This document shows, piece after piece, positions 28,383 through 38,887 of a stretch of DNA of 64,000 nt. The notes beneath the pieces were generated by a model, which saw nothing but the letters and a program-made list of their open reading frames with translations, was not told the DNA's origin and did no database searches. This DNA is from CAVPWP01 sp963709395. GTDB taxonomy: Bacteria; Pseudomonadota; Alphaproteobacteria; Rhodobacterales; Rhodobacteraceae. Position 1 is the stretch's first letter. The number at the start of each line of letters is the position of its first letter. The DNA lies in assembly GCA_963709395.1 (NCBI GenBank), contig CAVPWP010000012.1, positions 1 through 64,000 of the forward strand, given 5' to 3'. Both the position numbers and the translations under genes were made by a program.

Positions 28383-28719
28383 ATGGCCGGAAAATTCGAA
28401 CTCTACACAGACAAGGCGGGGGAATTCCGCTTTCGACTGAAGGCCGGGAACGGCCAGACCATCCTTGCCAGCGAAGGCTACTCGGCGAAGGCCAGCGCCA
28501 TGAACGGGATCGAGTCGGTGAAGAAGAACGCCGCCGACGACGCGCGGTTCGAGCGCAAGGAATCGCAAGAGCGGCAAGCCGATGTTCAATCTTCTGGCCG
28601 CGAACCACCAGGTCATCGGCACCAGCGAGCTTTACGAAAGCGCCAGCGCGCGCGACAACGGCATCGAGTCGGTGAAGAAGAACGCGCCCGGGGCCGATGT
28701 CGTGGACATGACGACCTGA
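28383..28719 (+). CDS. YegP-like protein with two DUF1508 repeats, one frameshift
   Basis: About 111 residues built from two tandem DUF1508 repeats: FELYTDKAGEFRFRLKAGNG with NGIESVKKNA in the first, and a second ending NGIESVKKNAPGADVVDMTT. A surplus base at 28564-28566 splits the repeats; removing it gives KESKSGKPMFNLLAAN. The family is widespread, small and of unknown function, with a swapped beta-sheet fold. It stands alone behind gltX. Confidence 0.82.
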
Positions 28720-28743
28720 TCCGAGCGGATCACCGGCCAACCG

Positions 28744-28769
28744 ACGCCCGGCCCTGCGCCGGGCGTTTT
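28744..28769 (+). terminator. rho-independent terminator after the yegP-like gene
   Basis: The stem ACGCCCGG pairs with CCGGGCGT around a 7-base loop and is followed directly by TTTT. It starts 25 bases beyond the stop codon of the yegP-like gene and ends before the MATE gene. Confidence 0.75.
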
Positions 28770-28799
28770 CGTTCCGGCCGCCGCACGAAGGGAGACTTG

Positions 28800-30194
28800 A
28801 TGGACGCCCGCCGAAGTTCCTGACCGGCAACCTCTTCCGGCACATCACGGTGATGTCGCTGACCGCCTCGGTCGGGCTGATGGCGGTGTTCCTCGTCGAT
28901 TTCGTCGACATGGTCTTCATCTCGATGCTGGGCAAGGCGGAACTGGCGGCGGCTGTGGGCTATGCCGGGGCGGTCCTGTTCTTCACGACCTCCTTCGGGA
29001 TCGGCATGGCGATCGCGGCGGGCGCGCTCGTGGCGCGGGCGCTGGGGGCGGGCGAGACCGACCTGGCCCGTCAGCGGGCGACGAACTCGTTGCTTCTGGG
29101 GACAGCTTTCGGGGCCGTCTTCGCGGCGCTGGTCTGGGGGAACCTGCCCATGCTGGTGGCGCTTCTGGGCGCGTCGGGCGAAACGCTCGATCTTGCGGTG
29201 CATTACCTGCGCATCATCATCCCGACCTTGCCGCTCCTGATCGTCGGAATGGTCGGCGGCGCGATCCTGCGGGCGCATGGCGATGCGCGCCGCGCCATGA
29301 TGGCGACGATCTGGGCCGGGGTGGTGAACGCCGTTCTCGACCCCATCCTGATCTTCGGCCTCGATCTGGAACTGACGGGGGCAGCACTCGCCAGCGTCGC
29401 CGCCCGCGTCACCATCGCGGCGACAGCACTCTTGCCCATCATTCGCCACTACGGCGGGTTCACCCGCCCGACGGCGTCGGGTCTGCGCACCGACCTCGCC
29501 CCGGTGGCCGCGATCGCGGGGCCGGCGATCCTGACACAGCTCGCCACGCCGATCGGGCAGGCCTATGTCACCCGCGCCATGGCCGAGTTCGGTGAGGACG
29601 CCGTGGCCGGGATGGCGATCGTTGCGCGCATGACGCCGGTGGCCTTCGGGGTTCTCTTCGCGCTTTCGGGCGCGGTCGGTCCGATCATCGGCCAGAACCA
29701 CGGCGGAGGCCGGCCTGACCGGGTGCGCCGCACCTTTGCGGACGCGTTGCTCTTCACGGCGATTGTCGTGCGTCGCCGTCACCGCGATCCTCTTCGCGCT
29801 GCGCGGACCGGTGGCCGATCTCTTCAGCGCGACCGGCGTGACGCGCGAGCTTGTCTATCTCTTCTGCGGGCCGCTGGCGCTGGCGTTCTTCTTCAACGGC
29901 GTGATCTTCGTCTCGAACGCGGCCTTCAACAACCTCGGCCACCCGTTCCATTCGACCTGGATCAACTGGGGCCGTCACACGCTTGGAACGATCCCGCTGG
30001 TGATACTGGGGGCGGCGATGTTCGGCGCGCCGGGAGTGCTGATCGGGCAGGCAGCGGGCGGACTGCTCTTCGCGCTGATCGCCTTCTTTCTTGTTCGCCG
30101 GGTCATGGCCCGCACCGAAGGCGAAAGCGCCGCGCCCGCTGAACCTTTCGCCCGCGAGGCCCGGCTCTTTCAGCTTTTTCATCACCGCCGGTAG
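28800..30194 (+). CDS. MATE family efflux transporter, two frameshifts
   Basis: About 464 residues with roughly twelve membrane segments; DFVDMVFISMLGKAELAA is the first MATE-repeat signature. The start ATG at 28800 follows GGGAG. One base is missing near 28808-28814, since reading directly from the ATG stops after seven codons. A surplus C at about 29771 interrupts the third quarter; removing it gives IVVVAVTAILFALRG. It differs from the MATE gene at 14.4 kb. Substrate unknown. The two opposite frameshifts suggest sequence error. Confidence 0.78.
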
Positions 30195-30212
30195 GGCCGG
30201 AGGGCCGCGCGG

Positions 30213-30776
30213 TCACCCGGCAACGACCTCGACAGACAATGCCCGAAGCCAGGCATCGACCAGCCCGTGTTCGGCCGGCGACAGCGGCTGATGGCGGGGA
30301 TAGCGCGGCGCCGCGCGGTCGTTCAGGACCGGGCCTTCCCAGCCGTCGGTCGTGGCGAAGAACCGGTCCACCCCGGCCTCGCCGAACTCGCGCAGATAGC
30401 CCTGCACCACGACGTCGAGATAGCTCAGAAGGATCGGGTGGGCGTGGCTGGCGGCCTCGTGCTTTCCTTCGGGCACCCAGTAGATGTGCACCTCGGACGC
30501 ATCGGCCAGCGGATGCGACACGCCGGCCGCGCGCACCCGGTCGTAGGCGTGCTCGCGCGCGTCGAGCGCGGCCCAGTCCGCGCCGGGCACCTCGGCCACA
30601 AGCCCGTCGATCTCGGAGTCCGGGGCGGGCACGGCGGTCAGGAAGGCCACCGGGCGCGTAAGGGCATGGCGCCAAGCCCTTCGCCAGCCGCGGACCCGCG
30701 CGGGATGCGCCGCCGTGTAGTCATGCGTGCGGCGGTTCACGAGGCTGCCATAGCCGAAGAAGAACGGTTGTTTCAT
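30213..30776 (-). CDS. gamma-glutamylcyclotransferase family protein
   Basis: A 187-residue protein with the N-terminal substrate loop FFFGYGSLVN, typical of the GGCT/ChaC fold that releases 5-oxoproline from gamma-glutamyl compounds. The segment EVPGADWAALDAREHAYDRV carries the acidic residue expected as the catalytic Glu. The start is taken at MKQPFFFGYGSL. It converges with the MATE gene and is divergent from the glycine riboswitch. Glutathione as substrate is possible but not shown. Confidence 0.8.
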   Translation of the reverse strand: MKQPFFFGYGSLVNRRTHDYTAAHPARVRGWRRAWRHALTRPVAFLTAVPAPDSEIDGLVAEVPGADWAALDAREHAYDRVRAAGVSHPLADASEVHIYWVPEGKHEAASHAHPILLSYLDVVVQGYLREFGEAGVDRFFATTDGWEGPVLNDRAAPRYPRHQPLSPAEHGLVDAWLRALSVEVVAG

Positions 30777-30856
30777 CCCAAAGACTTGGCGTGCCGCTGC
30801 GCGATGGGCAAGGGCTTGCCCGGCTGCGCCGGCCCGGCTAAGCACGAAGGCGTCAG

Positions 30857-31005
30857 CGACGGGAGAATCGGGTTCGCCCGATGCCGAAGGAGCAACCGCC
30901 CCGGTAAACTCTCAGGCCCAAGGACCGTCGCAGGCCAACAAACTCTGGAGAGTGGCGTTCGCGCCCGCCGAAGGGATAACGATCTCAGGCGAAAGGACAG
31001 AGGGG
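30857..31005 (+). ncRNA. tandem glycine riboswitch upstream of gcvT
   Basis: Two adjacent glycine aptamers are readable. The first (about 30857-30930) has GGGAGAATC, then CCGAAGGAGCAACCGCC and CTCTCAGGCCCAAGGACCGTC. The second (about 30942-31005) has CTCTGGAGAG, then GCCGAAGGGATAACG, ATCTCAGGCGAAAGGACAGAG. These are the conserved core blocks of the gcvT riboswitch. It lies 75 bases before the glycine cleavage operon, which it would switch on when glycine is abundant. Confidence 0.95.
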
Positions 31006-31079
31006 GCATCGGGCGGCAGGCCTTCCTGCCGATGACGGTGCCGGTCTGCGTTTCGCGTCCGGACAGAACGAGGGGCGGC

Positions 31080-32210
31080 ATGACCGAACTGAAACGGACC
31101 GGGCTTTACGACCTGCATGTCGCCCTGGGCGCGAAGATGGTGCCCTTCGCGGGCTACGAGATGCCCGTGCAGTACCCGATGGGCGTGCTGAAGGAGCACC
31201 TTCAGACCCGCGCCGCCGCCGGGCTTTTCGATGTCAGCCACATGGGGCAGGTGATCCTGCGCCCGAACTCGGGCCGGGTCTCGGATGCCGCACGGGCGCT
31301 CGAGACGCTGGTTCCCGTCGATCTTCTGGGGCTTGGCGAAGGCCGCCAGCGCTACGGGTTTTTCACCAGTGACGACGGCGGCATTCTGGATGACCTGATG
31401 ATCGCCAATCGGGGCGATCACCTTTTTCTGGTGGTCAACGCCGCCTGCAAGGCCCGCGACATCGCCCATCTGCGCGCCCATCTGGGCGACACCTGCGAGA
31501 TCATGGAGGTCACCGACCGCGCCCTCATCGCGCTGCAGGGTCCGCTGGCCGAGACGGCCCTCGCCCGCATCGCGCCCGAGGTGTCGGACATGGGCTTCAT
31601 GGACGTGGCGGTTCTCCCCGTCTTGGGTGGCGAGATCTGGGTCTCGCGCTCTGGCTACACGGGCGAGGACGGGTTCGAGATCTCGGTGCCGGGGGTCGAG
31701 GCCGAGGGCTTCGCCCGCGCGCTTCTCGACATGGACGAGGTGGCGCCGATCGGGCTTGGGGCGCGGGATTCGCTGCGGCTCGAGGCGGGGCTCTGTCTCT
31801 ACGGCGCGGACATCGACACCACGACCTCGCCGGTCGAGGCGGCCCTCACCTGGGCGATCCAGAAGGTGCGGCGGGCTGGTGGGGAACGAGAGGGCGGCTT
31901 TCCGGGCGAAGAACGTATTCTGCGCGAGCTGGCCGACGGCGCCTCGCGCCGCCGCGTCGGCCTTTTGCCCGAGGGCCGCGCCCCGATGCGCGCCGGCACG
32001 ATGATCTTCGCGACCGAGGACGCGGCCAGGCCCATCGGCGAAGTCACCTCCGGCGCCTACGGCCCCTCGGTCGAGCGGCCGATTTCCATGGGATATGTCG
32101 AAACCGCCTCTTCCGGGGCCGGCACGACGGTATATGGTGAGGTCAGGGGAAAACGCCTGCCCGCGACCGTCGCCGCGATGCCGTTCCGCCCCGCAACCTA
32201 CAAACGCTGA
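31080..32210 (+). CDS. gcvT: glycine cleavage system aminomethyltransferase (T protein)
   Basis: A 376-residue tetrahydrofolate-dependent enzyme that takes the aminomethyl group from lipoylated H protein and releases ammonia and methylene-THF. LYDLHVALGAKMVPFAGYEM at the N-terminus, FDVSHMGQ and SRSGYTGEDGFEI are family signatures. It is the first gene of gcvT-gcvH-gcvP under the glycine riboswitch; GAGGGGCG precedes the ATG. Length is normal. Confidence 0.95.
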   Translation: MTELKRTGLYDLHVALGAKMVPFAGYEMPVQYPMGVLKEHLQTRAAAGLFDVSHMGQVILRPNSGRVSDAARALETLVPVDLLGLGEGRQRYGFFTSDDGGILDDLMIANRGDHLFLVVNAACKARDIAHLRAHLGDTCEIMEVTDRALIALQGPLAETALARIAPEVSDMGFMDVAVLPVLGGEIWVSRSGYTGEDGFEISVPGVEAEGFARALLDMDEVAPIGLGARDSLRLEAGLCLYGADIDTTTSPVEAALTWAIQKVRRAGGEREGGFPGEERILRELADGASRRRVGLLPEGRAPMRAGTMIFATEDAARPIGEVTSGAYGPSVERPISMGYVETASSGAGTTVYGEVRGKRLPATVAAMPFRPATYKR

Positions 32211-32228
32211 TCAGGGACAAATAGCGCG

Positions 32229-32588
32229 ATGAAATACACCGAAGATCACGAATGGCTCCGCGTCGAGGACGACCTTGTCGTCGTGGGGATCACCGAACAT
32301 GCCTCGACGCAACTGGGCGACGTGGTGTTCGTCGAACTGCCCGAGACCGAGACCATGGTCACCAAGGGCGACGAGGTCTGCGTGATCGAGAGCGTCAAGG
32401 CGGCCTCGGACATCCTGGCCCCGATCGACGGCGAGATCGTCGAGGTGAACGAGGCGCTGATCGACAACCCCGCGATGGTGAACGAGGACCCGCTGGGCAC
32501 GGCCTGGTTCTTCAAGATCAAGGCCGACGACCTGAGCCAGATGGACGCTCTGCTGGACGAGGACGCCTACATGGATCTGATCGAGTAG
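32229..32588 (+). CDS. gcvH: glycine cleavage system H protein
   Basis: A 119-residue lipoyl carrier that shuttles the aminomethyl intermediate between the P, T and L proteins. The lipoylated lysine is in VIESVKAASDILAP, and the N-terminus YTEDHEWLR is typical. It lies 18 bases after gcvT. A hairpin element follows before gcvP. Confidence 0.97.
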   Translation: MKYTEDHEWLRVEDDLVVVGITEHASTQLGDVVFVELPETETMVTKGDEVCVIESVKAASDILAPIDGEIVEVNEALIDNPAMVNEDPLGTAWFFKIKADDLSQMDALLDEDAYMDLIE

Positions 32589-32593
32589 CCGGA

Positions 32594-32640
32594 CCCGCCG
32601 TCCGGACGCGTCCGGCGGGAGTATTTGCAAAGAGAAAAAG
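32594..32640 (+). repeat. 3' hairpin element, copy 4 (after gcvH, divergent)
   Basis: CCCGCCG and CGGCGGG form a stem with a self-complementary loop, followed by AGTATTTGCAAAGAGAAAAAG. The order hairpin then GTATTTGC matches the copies after leuA, mraY and ftsW, but the tail differs. It sits inside the gcv operon, between gcvH and gcvP. Confidence 0.45.
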
Positions 32641-32685
32641 GGCCGGGCGGCGTCTGATCCGCCGCCGCCGCGAGATGAGGATGCG

Positions 32686-35566
32686 ATGACCTTCACCCCG
32701 ACCGACTATCTGCCCTACGATTTCGCCAACCGCCGCCACATCGGGCCGTCGCCGTCGGAAATGGCCGAGATGCTCGCGGTGCTGGGGGTGGAGAGCCTCG
32801 ATGATCTGATCGACCAGACCGTGCCCGAAAGCATCCGGCAGGCCGAGCCGCTGAGCTTCGAGAAACCCAAGTCGGAACGCGAGCTGATCTGGCACATGCG
32901 GCAGGTGGCCAAGAAGAACCAGGTCTTCACCACGATGATCGGGCAGGGCTATCACGGCACTGTCACGCCGCCCGCTATCCAGCGGAATATCCTGGAGAAT
33001 CCCGCCTGGTACACGGCCTACACGCCCTATCAGCCCGAGATCAGCCAGGGCCGGCTCGAGGCGCTCCTGAACTACCAGACGATGATCTCGGACCTCACCG
33101 GCCTCGAGATCGCCAACGCCTCGCTTCTGGACGAGGCGACCGCGGCGGCGGAAGCCATGACCATGGCGCAGCGCACGGCCAAGTCGAAGGCCACCGCCGT
33201 CTTCGTCGACGAGAACTGCCACCCCCAGAACATCGCGGTGATGCGGACGCGGGCCGAGCCGCTGGGGATCGAGGTGATCGTGGGAGACCCTGTCACGGAT
33301 CTCGACCCGTCGGCGGTCTTCGCCGGCGTGTTCCAGTATCCCGGCACCCACGGCCATGTGCGCGACTTCACCGATCAGATCGCCGCCCTTCACGGGGCGA
33401 ACGCGCTGGGGATCGTGATCGCCGATCCGCTGGCTCTGACGCTGCTGAAGGAACCGGGTGCGATGGGGGCCGATATCGCCGTGGGGTCGACCCAGCGGTT
33501 CGGGGTGCCCATGGGCTTTGGCGGGCCGCACGCCGCCTACATGGCCTGCCGCGACGCCCTCAAGCGCGCGATGCCCGGGCGGATCGTCGGCGTGTCGATC
33601 GACGCGCGCGGCAACAAGGCCTACCGGCTGTCGCTCCAGACGCGCGAGCAGCACATCCGCCGCGAGAAGGCGACGTCGAACGTCTGCACCGCGCAGGCGC
33701 TGCTGGCGGTCATGGCGTCGTTCTATGCGGTGTTCCACGGCCCCGAGGGGCTCAAGGCCATCGCGCAGCGCATCCACCGCAAGGCCGAGCGTCTGCGCCA
33801 CGGGTCTGGTGGCGGGCGGCTACGCCGTCGACCCCGAGACCTTCTTCGACACGATCACCGTCGAGGTCGGCGCGCTGCAGGGCGTGATCCTGGAAGCCGG
33901 GCGGCGCGAACAGATCAACTTCCGCAAGGTCGGCGACACACGGATCGGCCTTACGGTCGACGAGACCGTGCGCCCCGCGACGCTGGAGGCCGTCTGGCGG
34001 GCTTTCGGCCTGACCCTGAGCCGGGACGACTTCCCCGGCGATTACAGCCACTTCCCGCAGGATCTTGCGCGCAGATCGCCCTATCTGACGCACCCGATCT
34101 TTCACCTGAACCGGGCCGAGACCGAGATGATGCGCTACATGCGGCGTCTGGCGGACCGCGACCTTGCCCTCGACCGGGCGATGATCCCGCTGGGGTCCTG
34201 CACGATGAAGCTGAACTCGGCGGCCGAGATGATGCCGATCAGCTGGCCGGAGTTCGCCAACATCCACCCTTTCGCGCCGGCCGAGCAGGTGCAGGGCTAC
34301 CACGAGATGATCGCGGACCTGTCGAAGAAGCTTTGCGTGATCACGGGCTATGACGCGATGTCGATGCAGCCCAACTCGGGTGCGCAGGGCGAATATGCGG
34401 GGCTGCTGACGATCGCCGCCTATCACCGGGCGCGGGGCGACAAGGACCGCACCGTCTGCCTGATCCCGGTGTCGGCCCATGGCACCAATCCCGCCTCGGC
34501 GCAGATGGCGGGCATGGACGTCGTGGTGGTGAAGTCGGCGGAAAACGGCGACATCGACCTTGTGGATTTCCGGGCGAAAGCCGCGGCGGCGGGCGACCGG
34601 CTGGCCGCCTGCATGATCACCTATCCCTCGACCCACGGCGTCTTCGAGGAGACCGTGCGCGAGGTCTGCGAGATCACCCATCAATACGGCGGGCAGGTCT
34701 ATCTCGACGGGGCGAACCTCAACGCGCTGGTCGGTCTGGCCAAGCCCGGCGAGATCGGCGCGGACGTGAGCCATCTCAACCTGCACAAGACCTTCGCCAT
34801 CCCGCATGGCGGCGGCGGGCCGGGCATGGGACCGATCGGCGTGAAGGCGCATCTGGCGCCCTTCCTGCCCGGCCACCCGGAGACCGGCGGGCTGTCGCCC
34901 TTCGCCGCGCCGACGGGGCGCGAAGGGCCGGTGTCGGCGGCGCCCTTCGGATCGGCCTCGATCCTGGCGATCAGCTGGGCCTATTGCCTGATGATGGGCG
35001 GCGAGGGGCTGACGCAGGCCACCAAGGTCGCGATCCTGAACGCCAACTACATCGCCAGACGGCTTGAGGGTGCCTATGACATCCTCTTCACCGGCAAGAA
35101 CGGGCGGATCGCGCATGAGTGCATCCTCGACACAAGGCCCTTCGCCGAGGCCGGGATCACCGTCGACGACATCGCCAAGCGGCTGATCGACAACGGCTTT
35201 CATGCCCCCACGATGAGCTGGCCGGTGGCCGGCACGCTGATGGTCGAGCCCACGGAAAGCGAGACCAAGGCCGAGCTTGACCGCTTCATCACCGCCATGC
35301 TCGACATCCGGGCCGAGATCGCGGCAGTGGAGGCCGGAGAGATGGATGCCGCGAACAACCCGCTGAAGAACGCCCCCCACACGGTCGAGGATCTGGTGGG
35401 CGACTGGGACCGGCCCTACAGCCGCGAGACGGGCTGCTATCCGGCCGGGGCCTTCCGGGTCGACAAGTACTGGCCGCCGGTCAACCGGGTCGACAACGTC
35501 TATGGCGACCGGCATCTCGTTTGCACCTGTCCGCCGGTGGAGGACTATCTGAAGGCGGCGGAATAG
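32686..35566 (+). CDS. gcvP: glycine dehydrogenase (decarboxylating), P protein, one frameshift
   Basis: About 959 residues, the PLP enzyme that decarboxylates glycine and loads the aminomethyl group onto GcvH. The single-chain form has two homologous halves, and the PLP lysine is in LNLHKTFAIPHGGGGPG. A surplus C at 33796 splits the gene near residue 370; removing it gives KAERLATGLVAGGYAVDPE. Length after repair is normal. The rest is intact and the operon is complete, so a sequencing error is more likely than gene decay. Confidence 0.9.
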
Positions 35567-35639
35567 GGGCCGAAGTTCCTGCCGTCCTGGCGGGCGGTCC
35601 CCCGAGCAGTTTCGGAATGGTGAGCGGGGCGGGTTGCGG

Positions 35640-35969
35640 TCAGGTCAGGTCGGACACGCCGGATTCGATCCGCACGATCTTGCCGTCCTTCTTGAGGTGG
35701 ACGATCATCGCCCCCTCTTTCGAACCGCTGGCGAAACTGAGCCGGGTGTGGACGACGAGGATGTCGTCGTTCTCGTAAAGACAGCGCATGTCTTCGATCA
35801 CCCGGTTGCCGCCGCCCCAGACCCTGGTCAGAAGCGCTGCCATCTGGTCGCGGTTCAGGGTGTCGTCGGATTTGTGCCGGACGTATTCGAAGTCATCGTG
35901 CAGCAGGTCGGTGTAGCGGGCCACGTCATCAGCCCGCATCGCCGCTTCCATTTCGTCGTAAAGTCCCAT
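35640..35969 (-). CDS. NTF2/SnoaL-like fold protein
   Basis: A 109-residue protein with an N-terminal helix pair YDEMEAAMRADDVARYTDLL and the strand pattern DILVVHTRLSFASGSKEGAMI, which fit the NTF2-like cone fold. Members include small hydrolases, isomerases and binding proteins, and no catalytic residue set is obvious here. It is convergent with gcvP and divergent from ppsA. Confidence 0.65.
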   Translation of the reverse strand: MGLYDEMEAAMRADDVARYTDLLHDDFEYVRHKSDDTLNRDQMAALLTRVWGGGNRVIEDMRCLYENDDILVVHTRLSFASGSKEGAMIVHLKKDGKIVRIESGVSDLT

Positions 35970-36286
35970 CCTGCATCCCCCAGAGTGAGAAAGAGACCAT
36001 CGGCGGGCGCGGCCTGTCAACGAAGTTCTCGGCGCGGCGGCGGTCCGCGACGCCTGCCCGCCGATCGAAAGCCGCGCCGAAGTTGCCAAGCAAGGGGACG
36101 TGGGCGCTCCCCCTTTGCCTGGCCGTGCGGAGATTCCCCCGGTACGTTGCCGCCAGAAAGAAGAGCGTGGTCGGGGGAGAGGGCACCATACGCCGTCGCC
36201 CCCGCCTTTGACCCATGTCAACGAGGTCTGCCGGGAAACCGCTAGGGTGACGCCGACATCAAATCCAGCGCGACCGGAGGAAGCCC
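35970..36286. other. intergenic region upstream of ppsA
   Basis: These 317 bases separate the divergent NTF2-like gene and ppsA and must hold both promoters. Open frames here have no recognisable similarity and look like high-GC noise. I see no strong hairpin or known operator. ACCGGAGGA lies just before the ppsA ATG as its ribosome binding site. Confidence 0.55.
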
Positions 36287-38671
36287 ATGGCGCAGAACGC
36301 CCCCCACGTGATCTTTTTCGACAACCTGCGCCGCGTCGACGTCGCCCTTGTCGGCGGCAAGAACTCGTCGCTCGGCGAGATGGTGCAGGAGCTTGGCGAC
36401 CTCGGAATCCGGGTACCTCCGGGATTTGCCACAACGGCCGAGGCTTACCGAGAATACATCACGGCGAACCAGCTCGACGCCATGATCGCCGAGGCGATGG
36501 CCGATCTGGACGCGGGCAAGCGGACGCTGGCGCAAACCGGCGAGGCCGTGCGCGCGGCGATCCGGGGCGGCGACTTCCCCGACAAGACGCGCAAGGCCAT
36601 CGCCGAAGCCTATCGCGAGCTCTCGAAGCGCGCCGGGATCGAGAACCTGTCGGTCGCGGTTCGGTCCTCGGCCACCGCCGAAGACCTGCCCGACGCGAGT
36701 TTCGCCGGCCAGCAGGAGACCTATCTCAACATCGAGGGCGAGGCGGCGCTGCTCGAGGCCTGCCGCAACTGTTATGCCTCGCTCTTCACCGACCGGGCGA
36801 TCAGCTACCGTACGGTGCAGGGGTTCGATCACCTCGAGGTGGCGCTGTCGGTCGGCGTGCAGCAGATGGTGCGCTCGGACATCGGCGGGTCGGGGGTGAT
36901 GTTCTCGATCGACACCGAATCGGGCTGGGACAAGGTGGTGCTGATCAACGCCGCCTGGGGCCTTGGTGAAAACGTCGTTCAGGGCGCGGTGACCCCGGAC
37001 GAGTTCCAGGTCTACAAACCCTTCCTCGATAATCCCAAGCTGTCGCCCATCGTCGCCAAGACGCTGGGCGCGAAGGAAAAGAAGATGATCTATGCCTCGG
37101 GCGGCGGGCAGACGATCCGGAACGTGCCGACCTCGAAAGCCGAGCGCGGCCAGTTCGTCCTTTCGGATGCCGAGGCGGTGGCGCTGGCGCGGATGGCGGC
37201 CACGATCGAGAAGCACTACGGCCAGGCCATGGACATGGAATGGGCGCGCGACGGGATCACCAATGATCTCTTCATCGTGCAGGCCCGCCCCGAGACGGTG
37301 CAAAGCCGCCTCGATGCCGGCAACCTCAAGTCCTATTCGATCGGCGCGCATGGCGAGACGCTGGTGACCGGGATCTCGGTCGGGTCAGCGGTCACCACCG
37401 GCACGGTCTGCCTGATCGAAAGCGTGAAGGACATCGACAAGTTCGTTGAAGGATCCGTCCTTGTCACCTCGACGACCGACCCCGATTGGGTCCCGATCAT
37501 GAAGAAGGCCAGCGCCATCGTCACCGACCATGGCGGGCGGACGAGCCATGCGGCCATCGTCAGCCGCGAACTGGGCGTGCCGGCCATCGTCGGTTGCGGC
37601 AACGCCACGCATCTTCTGCATTCCGAGCAGGAGGTGACGATCAGCTGCGCCGAGGGCGACACGGGCTTTGTCTATGCCGGCACGGCCGAGTACCAGGTCG
37701 AAGAGCTGGATCTGGCCCATGTGCCCGAGACGAAGACGCGGATCATGCTGAACCTCGCCAACCCGCAAACCGCCTCGCGCTGGTGGCGGCTGCCCGCGGC
37801 GGGCGTGGGTCTGGCGCGGATGGAGTTCGTCATCTCGAACGCGATCAAGGTTCACCCCGAGGCGCTCTTGCATTTCGACCGCATCACCGACGAGGCGGTG
37901 CGCGACGAGATCGAGGCAATGACCTCGGGCTACGACGACAAGCCGCAGTTTTTCGTCGACCAGTTGGCGATCGGGCTCTCGCGGATTGCCGCGGTGGCCT
38001 ATCCGAACCCGATGATCCTGCGCATGTCGGACTTCAAGACGAACGAATACGCCGAACTTCTGGGCGGCCGCCAGTTCGAGCCGCACGAGGAAAACCCGAT
38101 GATCGGCTGGCGCGGGGCCTCGCGCTACTATGACGAGGGCTACAAGGACGGCTTCGCTCTGGAATGCAAGGCGGTGGCCAAGCTGCGCGGCGAGATGGGG
38201 TTCGACAACGTCATCGTCATGATCCCCTTCTGTCGGACCCCGGAAGAGGCCGACCGCGTTCTCGAGATCATGAAGGAAAACGGCCTTGAGCGCGGCAAGG
38301 ACGGGATGCAGGTCTATGTGATGTGCGAGGTGCCGTCGAACGTGATCCTGGCCGAGGAGTTCGCCAAGCGGTTCGACGGGTTCTCGATCGGGTCGAACGA
38401 CCTGACGCAGCTCACGCTGGGCATCGACCGCGACAGCGACAAGCTGGCGCCCTTGTTCGACGAACGGCATCCGGCGGTTGTCTGGATGATCCGCTCGGTG
38501 ATCGAACGGGCGCACAAGGTCGGCGCGAAGGTGGGGCTGTGCGGGCAGGCGCCGTCGAACTATCCCGATTTCGCGGCCGTGCTGGTCGATGCGGGGATCG
38601 ACACGATCTCGGTCACGCCCGACAGCTTCCTTGACGTCAAGAAGATCGTGGCCGCGGCCGAAAAGGGCTGA
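36287..38671 (+). CDS. ppsA: phosphoenolpyruvate synthase
   Basis: A 794-residue enzyme that converts pyruvate, ATP and water to PEP, AMP and phosphate for gluconeogenesis. The N-terminal ATP-grasp domain starts LVGGKNSSLGEM. The swivelling domain has the phospho-histidine in GGRTSHAAIVSRELG. The C-terminal TIM barrel has YVMCEVPSN and the catalytic Cys in GLCGQAPSN. Length matches PpsA rather than the longer pyruvate phosphate dikinase. With pyruvate carboxylase at 40.6 kb it gives two routes from pyruvate. Confidence 0.95.
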   Translation: MAQNAPHVIFFDNLRRVDVALVGGKNSSLGEMVQELGDLGIRVPPGFATTAEAYREYITANQLDAMIAEAMADLDAGKRTLAQTGEAVRAAIRGGDFPDKTRKAIAEAYRELSKRAGIENLSVAVRSSATAEDLPDASFAGQQETYLNIEGEAALLEACRNCYASLFTDRAISYRTVQGFDHLEVALSVGVQQMVRSDIGGSGVMFSIDTESGWDKVVLINAAWGLGENVVQGAVTPDEFQVYKPFLDNPKLSPIVAKTLGAKEKKMIYASGGGQTIRNVPTSKAERGQFVLSDAEAVALARMAATIEKHYGQAMDMEWARDGITNDLFIVQARPETVQSRLDAGNLKSYSIGAHGETLVTGISVGSAVTTGTVCLIESVKDIDKFVEGSVLVTSTTDPDWVPIMKKASAIVTDHGGRTSHAAIVSRELGVPAIVGCGNATHLLHSEQEVTISCAEGDTGFVYAGTAEYQVEELDLAHVPETKTRIMLNLANPQTASRWWRLPAAGVGLARMEFVISNAIKVHPEALLHFDRITDEAVRDEIEAMTSGYDDKPQFFVDQLAIGLSRIAAVAYPNPMILRMSDFKTNEYAELLGGRQFEPHEENPMIGWRGASRYYDEGYKDGFALECKAVAKLRGEMGFDNVIVMIPFCRTPEEADRVLEIMKENGLERGKDGMQVYVMCEVPSNVILAEEFAKRFDGFSIGSNDLTQLTLGIDRDSDKLAPLFDERHPAVVWMIRSVIERAHKVGAKVGLCGQAPSNYPDFAAVLVDAGIDTISVTPDSFLDVKKIVAAAEKG

Positions 38672-38704
38672 ACCCGCCCGACGACAGACCAAGACAACGG
38701 GCGG

Positions 38705-38732
38705 CGGCGTGACAGTCACGCCGCCGTTTTCC
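38705..38732 (+). terminator. rho-independent terminator after ppsA
   Basis: A 10-bp perfect stem, GGCGGCGTGA with TCACGCCGCC, closes a 3-base loop and is followed by GTTTTC. It begins 34 bases after the ppsA stop. Confidence 0.85.
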
Positions 38733-38811
38733 CTTGGTCCGTGCCGTCGACCCGGGGGCGCTGTCCTGCCCTTGACAGTGCCGGGCAGATCGGGGCATCA
38801 CCCGCCGCGTT

Positions 38812-38887
<76 letters not shown>

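Noticed and set aside
28850..30194. Calling the second MATE gene a pseudogene
   Set aside because: Both breaks are single-base and restore an uninterrupted transporter of normal length. The same type of break hits essential genes in this window.
36287..38671. Pyruvate phosphate dikinase instead of PEP synthase
   Set aside because: Length (794 residues) and the C-terminal GLCGQAPSN context fit PpsA; dikinases are about 880 residues or longer with a different N-terminal region.
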